This document shows, piece by piece, positions 60,598-64,000 of a stretch of DNA of 64,000 bases. The position numbers and the translations under genes are program-made. Every line of letters starts with the position of its first letter. Positions within the stretch are counted from its first letter, which is position 1. A model generated the notes under the pieces. The model worked only from the letters and a program-made list of their open reading frames with translations. It did not search any database and had not been told where the DNA came from. The stretch is from an uncultured Clostridia bacterium (GTDB lineage Bacteria > Bacillota > Clostridia > Christensenellales > Borkfalkiaceae), in NCBI GenBank assembly GCA_934278995.1, contig CAKQWM010000002.1, positions 1-64,000 of the forward strand, written 5' to 3'.

Positions 60598-60780
60598 GAG
60601 ATTTCAATCATTATCACTAACTAATTTTGCGGGAATAAATCGTTTTTTGCCTTGTTAAACTCCCGTTAGCGTACGCCAAAGTACGATTTCGGTCGTTTTC
60701 ATGCGAAAACTTTAAACGTAAGAGGATATTTCCTCTCCGCAAAAACCCTTCGGAAATAAGCAGATGACGAATTGAATCCT
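60598..60780. mobile_element. MITE-like element, shorter copy (183 bp)
   Basis: Begins GAGATTTCAATCATTATC and ends in the complement of AGGATTCAATTCGTCATC. The internal sequence matches the left ~150 bases of 34292-34581 (TTTTGCGGGAATAAATCG, TTAAACTCCC, TACGATTTCGGTCGTTT, CCGCAAAAA), but it lacks the block around 34450-34560. It begins seven bases after the birA stop. Confidence 0.75.
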
Positions 60781-60955
60781 TAAATTACGCTTATCTTAAA
60801 CGGGTTCTTGCTTAACTTACGGCAAAAAACCGTTTTTTTGCGCCGCAATATCCGTAAAACGACGGTATTTTCGTTGCAGACACGTCCAAGCCGTCGCTTT
60901 TTTTAACCGTTTTATATAAAACGCAAAAAAATATAAAAAAAGTTTACGGAAACAA

Positions 60956-60984
60956 TTGAAAAAATCCGAGTTTTATTATATAAT
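60956..60984 (+). promoter_or_regulatory. Promoter of the EF-G-like gene
   Basis: TTGAAA (60956-60961), a 17-base spacer and consensus TATAAT (60979-60984). The rest of 60781-61078 shows no gene. Confidence 0.82.
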
Positions 60985-61078
60985 AGAAAAGGCGCGATTT
61001 CAAGCGGTATTTTTCGCCTATTGTTTCGCGCGTTTCAACAAAGCAAAAAAATATTATAGATAGGATGGAACAACACTT

Positions 61079-63139
61079 ATGGGAATTTCTACTTCCAACA
61101 TCAGAAACATTGCGCTCATCGGTCACGCGGGCGAAGGTAAAACCACTTTGGCGGAGGCTATTTTGTTTAATTGCAAAGCAATCGACCGTCAGGGAAGAGT
61201 TGACGACGGCAATACCTGTTGCGACTTTGATCCCGAAGAAATAGCAAGAAAGACGTCGATTTCTCTCGCATGCGCTTACGGCGAATACAGAGGCTTCAAG
61301 TTTAACCTTTTGGACGTACCCGGCTTTTTTGATTTCGAAGGAGAAATGATAGAGGCTCTTACCGTTGCCGACGGCGCTATAGTGGTAACCGGCGCTTCCG
61401 GCGGTATGACCGTCGGTACCGAACTTGCGTTGGAATATTGCATCAAAAACAAGATTCCCACTATGATTTTTATAAGCGGTCTCGACAAGGAAAACACAAA
61501 TTACGACGGAACCGTAGAAGCCATTCGCTCCAAATACCCGAGTCTGATCGCTCCTATGTTTATCCCTTATAAAGAATCCGATAAATTTGCGGGTTGGGTT
61601 GATGTAGCACTCGGCAAACTGTTCGATTTGCAAGGCGCCGAAAAGGGCGGGGTTCCCGCTTCTTTGGAGTCTTCTTACGAAGGCGTTTTCGGCGAACTTG
61701 CGGAAGTTGCCGCCGGTAACGACGAAGAACTTATGGAAAAGTTCTTTGAAGAAGGAACGTTATCTGCCGAAGACGTGTTAAAAGGCGTTAAAATCGGCGT
61801 TAAAACGTGCTCCTGCATTCCCGTTCTGGGCGGCGCGGGCGCTTCCAACAAAGGCGTTTTCAATTTGATGGATAAAGTTATCGCTTTACTTCCTTCTCCC
61901 GACGAAGCAAAAGAACAGGTTATGCTTAAAGGCGAAGAGCAAGTTAACGTCAAATGCGATCCGAACGGTAAAGTCATACTCCATATTTTCAAAACCATAG
62001 TCGATCCCTTCGTCGGCAGGCTCAATATGTTTAAGGTAGTAAGCGGTACGCTTGCTTCCGGTATGGTTTTAAAGGACGTCAATAAAGATAACGACGAAAA
62101 AGTAAGTTCTATTTACTACATCAAAGGTAAAAAGCAAGAACCCGCTTCGTCTATCGTTGCGGGCGACATCGGCGCTTTGGCAAAACTCGGCGACGTTACT
62201 ACCGGAGACACCTTGACGGAAGATCCTTCCTTAAAATTTGCCCCCATCGTTACGCCTACGCCCGTTTACTCGATGGCTGTTTTCGCGGCTAAAAAAGGCG
62301 ACGAAGATAAAGTCTTCGGAGGTCTTAGTAAACTTAAAGACGAAGATATTTCCTTTACTGTAACCAAAAACGCGGAAACCAACGAAATGCTTTTGTCCGG
62401 TATCGGCGAAACTCAACTTTCCATTCTTTGCAAAAAGTTAAAGAGTAAATTCGGTTGCGAAGCCGTTTTGAAAGAACCCCGTATCGCTTACCGCGAAACG
62501 GTCAGAAAAACCGCGGAAGCCGAAGGTAAACATAAGAAGCAATCGGGCGGCGCGGGACAGTTCGGCGACTGCTGGGTAAGATTCGAACCGGGCGCGGAAG
62601 ACGGCGTTTACGAATTTGTTGACGCGGTTGTCGGCGGCGCCGTTCCCCGTCAGTTTATTCCTGCGGTAGATAAAGGTTTAAGAGAAGCCATTAAAGAAGG
62701 CGTTTTGGCGGGTTATCCCATGGTTAACCTGAAATGCACCCTTTTCGACGGAAAGTATCACCCAGTTGACTCGAAAGAAATCGCGTTCGTTACCGCTGCG
62801 AAACTCGCTTATCAGGAAGGCATCGCTAAAGCAAGCCCCGTTATTTTGGAGCCTATAATGCATCTTGAAATAACCGTACCCGATTCGTTTATGGGCGATA
62901 TTATGGGCGATATGAACAAGCGTCGCGGCAGAATTTTAGGTACCGATCAGGTTGAAGGCAAGGCTATAGTATCGGCGGAAGCCCCGCAGTCCGAACTTTC
63001 CAAATACGCTACCGATCTTCGTTCAATGACGCAGGGAAGAGGCAGATTCGTATCGGAATTCGTTCGTTACGAAGAAGTTCCTCCTACCGCTCAGGACAAG
63101 ATTATCAAAGAAGCCAAGGAAAGGGCGGCTAAAGAATAA
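61079..63139 (+). CDS. EF-G paralogue with degenerate GTPase motifs
   Basis: A 686-residue protein with full EF-G domain order. The P-loop is kept (GHAGEGKTT, residues 15-23). The G3 motif reads DVPGF: Phe83 replaces the catalytic His of DTPGH. G4 is SGLDKE instead of NKxD, and G5 reads GGAGA in place of the SA motif. Domains III-V look normal (CKLKSKFGCEAVLKEPRIAYRET, GGAGQFGDCWVRFEP, AVPRQFIPAVDKGLREA, MGDIMGDMNKRRGRILG). It is a paralogue rather than the housekeeping EF-G. A strong promoter suggests good expression. Confidence 0.88.
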   Translation: MGISTSNIRNIALIGHAGEGKTTLAEAILFNCKAIDRQGRVDDGNTCCDFDPEEIARKTSISLACAYGEYRGFKFNLLDVPGFFDFEGEMIEALTVADGAIVVTGASGGMTVGTELALEYCIKNKIPTMIFISGLDKENTNYDGTVEAIRSKYPSLIAPMFIPYKESDKFAGWVDVALGKLFDLQGAEKGGVPASLESSYEGVFGELAEVAAGNDEELMEKFFEEGTLSAEDVLKGVKIGVKTCSCIPVLGGAGASNKGVFNLMDKVIALLPSPDEAKEQVMLKGEEQVNVKCDPNGKVILHIFKTIVDPFVGRLNMFKVVSGTLASGMVLKDVNKDNDEKVSSIYYIKGKKQEPASSIVAGDIGALAKLGDVTTGDTLTEDPSLKFAPIVTPTPVYSMAVFAAKKGDEDKVFGGLSKLKDEDISFTVTKNAETNEMLLSGIGETQLSILCKKLKSKFGCEAVLKEPRIAYRETVRKTAEAEGKHKKQSGGAGQFGDCWVRFEPGAEDGVYEFVDAVVGGAVPRQFIPAVDKGLREAIKEGVLAGYPMVNLKCTLFDGKYHPVDSKEIAFVTAAKLAYQEGIAKASPVILEPIMHLEITVPDSFMGDIMGDMNKRRGRILGTDQVEGKAIVSAEAPQSELSKYATDLRSMTQGRGRFVSEFVRYEEVPPTAQDKIIKEAKERAAKE

Positions 63140-63160
63140 TTAAGAATAATAATAAACCGA

Positions 63161-63191
63161 GAGCGTACACACGTCAGTTTGTGTACGCTCG
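63161..63191 (+). terminator. Terminator after the EF-G-like gene
   Basis: An 11-bp stem GAGCGTACACA/TGTGTACGCTC followed by GACTTTTG, a short T run. A CTATAG-type motif follows at 63201-63221. Confidence 0.75.
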
Positions 63192-63200
63192 ACTTTTGAC

Positions 63201-63221
63201 GATAAACGGCTTATAGCCCGA
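63201..63221. repeat. Representative copy of a dispersed CTATAG-type motif
   Basis: CGATAAACGGCTTATAGCCCG. Related intergenic copies are at 8613-8633, 28136-28155, 35328-35348, 37754-37771, 41182-41200, 45128-45144 and 49951-49970. Copies inside genes are at 10747-10762, 26130-26143, 33394-33413, 59203-59223 and 60426-60446. The palindromic core can be written TCGRSCTATAGSYCGA or GGGCTTATAGCCC. Confidence 0.7.
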
Positions 63222-63235
63222 CTTTTTTGAAATTA

Positions 63236-64000
63236 TGATACTAACAGTATGTCCTAACCCGTGCATCGACTACACGATAGAAGTCGAAAATATAAACGTC
63301 GGAAGACTTAACCGCATCGAAAACCGCATCGAACATTTTGCCGGAAAAGCGTGCAATACCGCAATAGGCGTGACGCGCCTCGGCAAAGCCGTTACCGCAA
63401 CGGGTTTTTTGTTCGACAAGGGCGGAAAGGCGTTTATAAATTACCTCGAAAAGGAAAACGTGAATTGCAATTTCGTTTTCAATAAAGGTTCTTTAAGAGT
63501 CAACTTTAAAATAATAGATTCCAAATCCATGCTGACCGAACTTAACGACAGCGGTCACGAGGTAACGGAACAAAAACAAAAAGAACTTTTGACTCTCGTT
63601 AAAGAACTTTCTTCCTCGGCAGACGTTACCGTAATATCAGGGTCTCTTCCCAAAGGCGTAAAGGCGGGATATTATTACGACCTCGTAAAGGCTTCTAACG
63701 GCAAAGTGATAGTCGATTGCGAAACCGATAAACTTAAAGCGGCGATATCCGCAGGCGTTTATATGGTTAAACCGAATTTATTCGAACTCGAAAGTTTTTC
63801 AAACAGACAATGCAAAAGTTACGACGACATGCTTTCTTGTTGTCACTCGCTTATAGACGCGGGCGTGAAAAAAGTTTTGTTATCGCTCGGTACAAGAGGC
63901 GCTATTTTAACCGACGGCGTTACTAATTTATATTGCCGTAGCGAAAACGTTGCGGTAAACTCTACGGTCGGCGCGGGTGATTCCATGATAGCGGCGGCTT
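63236..64000 (+). CDS. fruK: 1-phosphofructokinase, PfkB family (cut by the window end)
   Basis: The first 255 codons of a PfkB-family sugar kinase, still open at the window edge. TVCPNPCIDYTIEV is the N-terminal signature of 1-phosphofructokinase and tagatose-6-phosphate kinase. FAGKACNTAIGVTRLG holds the sugar site, VKPNLFELES follows, and GAGDSM near the edge is the catalytic motif. The product would be fructose-1,6-bisphosphate from fructose-1-phosphate. No Shine-Dalgarno is obvious before ATG 63236. Tagatose-6-phosphate kinase is the main alternative; a fructose PTS gene beyond the window would settle it. Confidence 0.85.

Overview
The window looks like a chromosomal segment of a Gram-positive, anaerobe-type Bacillota (Clostridia-like, probably an uncultured gut lineage). 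The reasons are a moderate-to-low GC core genome, strong AGGAGG-type ribosome sites and TTGACA/TATAAT promoters, an adjacent ATP- and pyrophosphate-type phosphofructokinase pair, a DnaE-type polymerase with a PHP domain followed by pfkA, the secG-rnr-smpB-ssrA block, a VanW protein, many lipoproteins, and surface proteins with InlB/Listeria-Bacteroides and BspA-type repeats. The genus cannot be fixed from the sequence alone.

Layout. 1-8.5 kb is an accessory cassette embedded in short repeats: a zinc-ribbon protein of unknown function, an ABC ATPase and permease, a large exported beta-helix-like protein and a lipoprotein ending in an InlB-type repeat. 8.7-13.2 kb holds a GH3 glycosidase with an Mrr-like endonuclease gene directly behind it and, divergently, a free-standing FakA-C-like domain with a YhhN membrane protein. 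13.3-16.6 kb is a visibly AT-rich island with a type II-like restriction-modification pair. 16.6-22.7 kb is an envelope/signalling locus: two lipoproteins and an Lgt-like protein on the minus strand, diverging from a membrane XRE regulator, an OmpR-type response regulator and a histidine kinase. 22.8-28.6 kb is housekeeping: gpmI, secG, rnr, smpB, a DUF2188-like gene and tmRNA. 28.6-31.0 kb, just behind tmRNA, is a decayed insertion with recombinase remnants around an AAA/DUF4143-type ATPase.

31.1-41.9 kb carries vanW and cls, small membrane proteins, a BspA-like lipoprotein, a broken flavin-reductase gene, an RsgI-like lipoprotein, a GH2 glycosidase and a glycerophosphodiesterase. 42.1-51.2 kb is core again (lepA, hemW, dnaE, pfkA, PPi-pfk). 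51.4-57.2 kb is accessory: a very large membrane protein joining two XRE DNA-binding domains to InlB and BspA-like repeats, a small HTH-like protein, and three consecutive small membrane proteins. 57.3-64.0 kb has tyrS, a YigZ/IMPACT protein, recX, birA, an EF-G paralogue lacking several GTPase signature residues, and the start of a fruK-like gene.

The most notable non-gene signals are: a MITE-like element with terminal inverted repeats (two copies plus a fragment); palindromic repeats whose inner hairpin varies with compensating changes; tandem duplications of stop-codon regions at four places; and a short near-palindrome centred on CTATAG recurring throughout the window on both strands.
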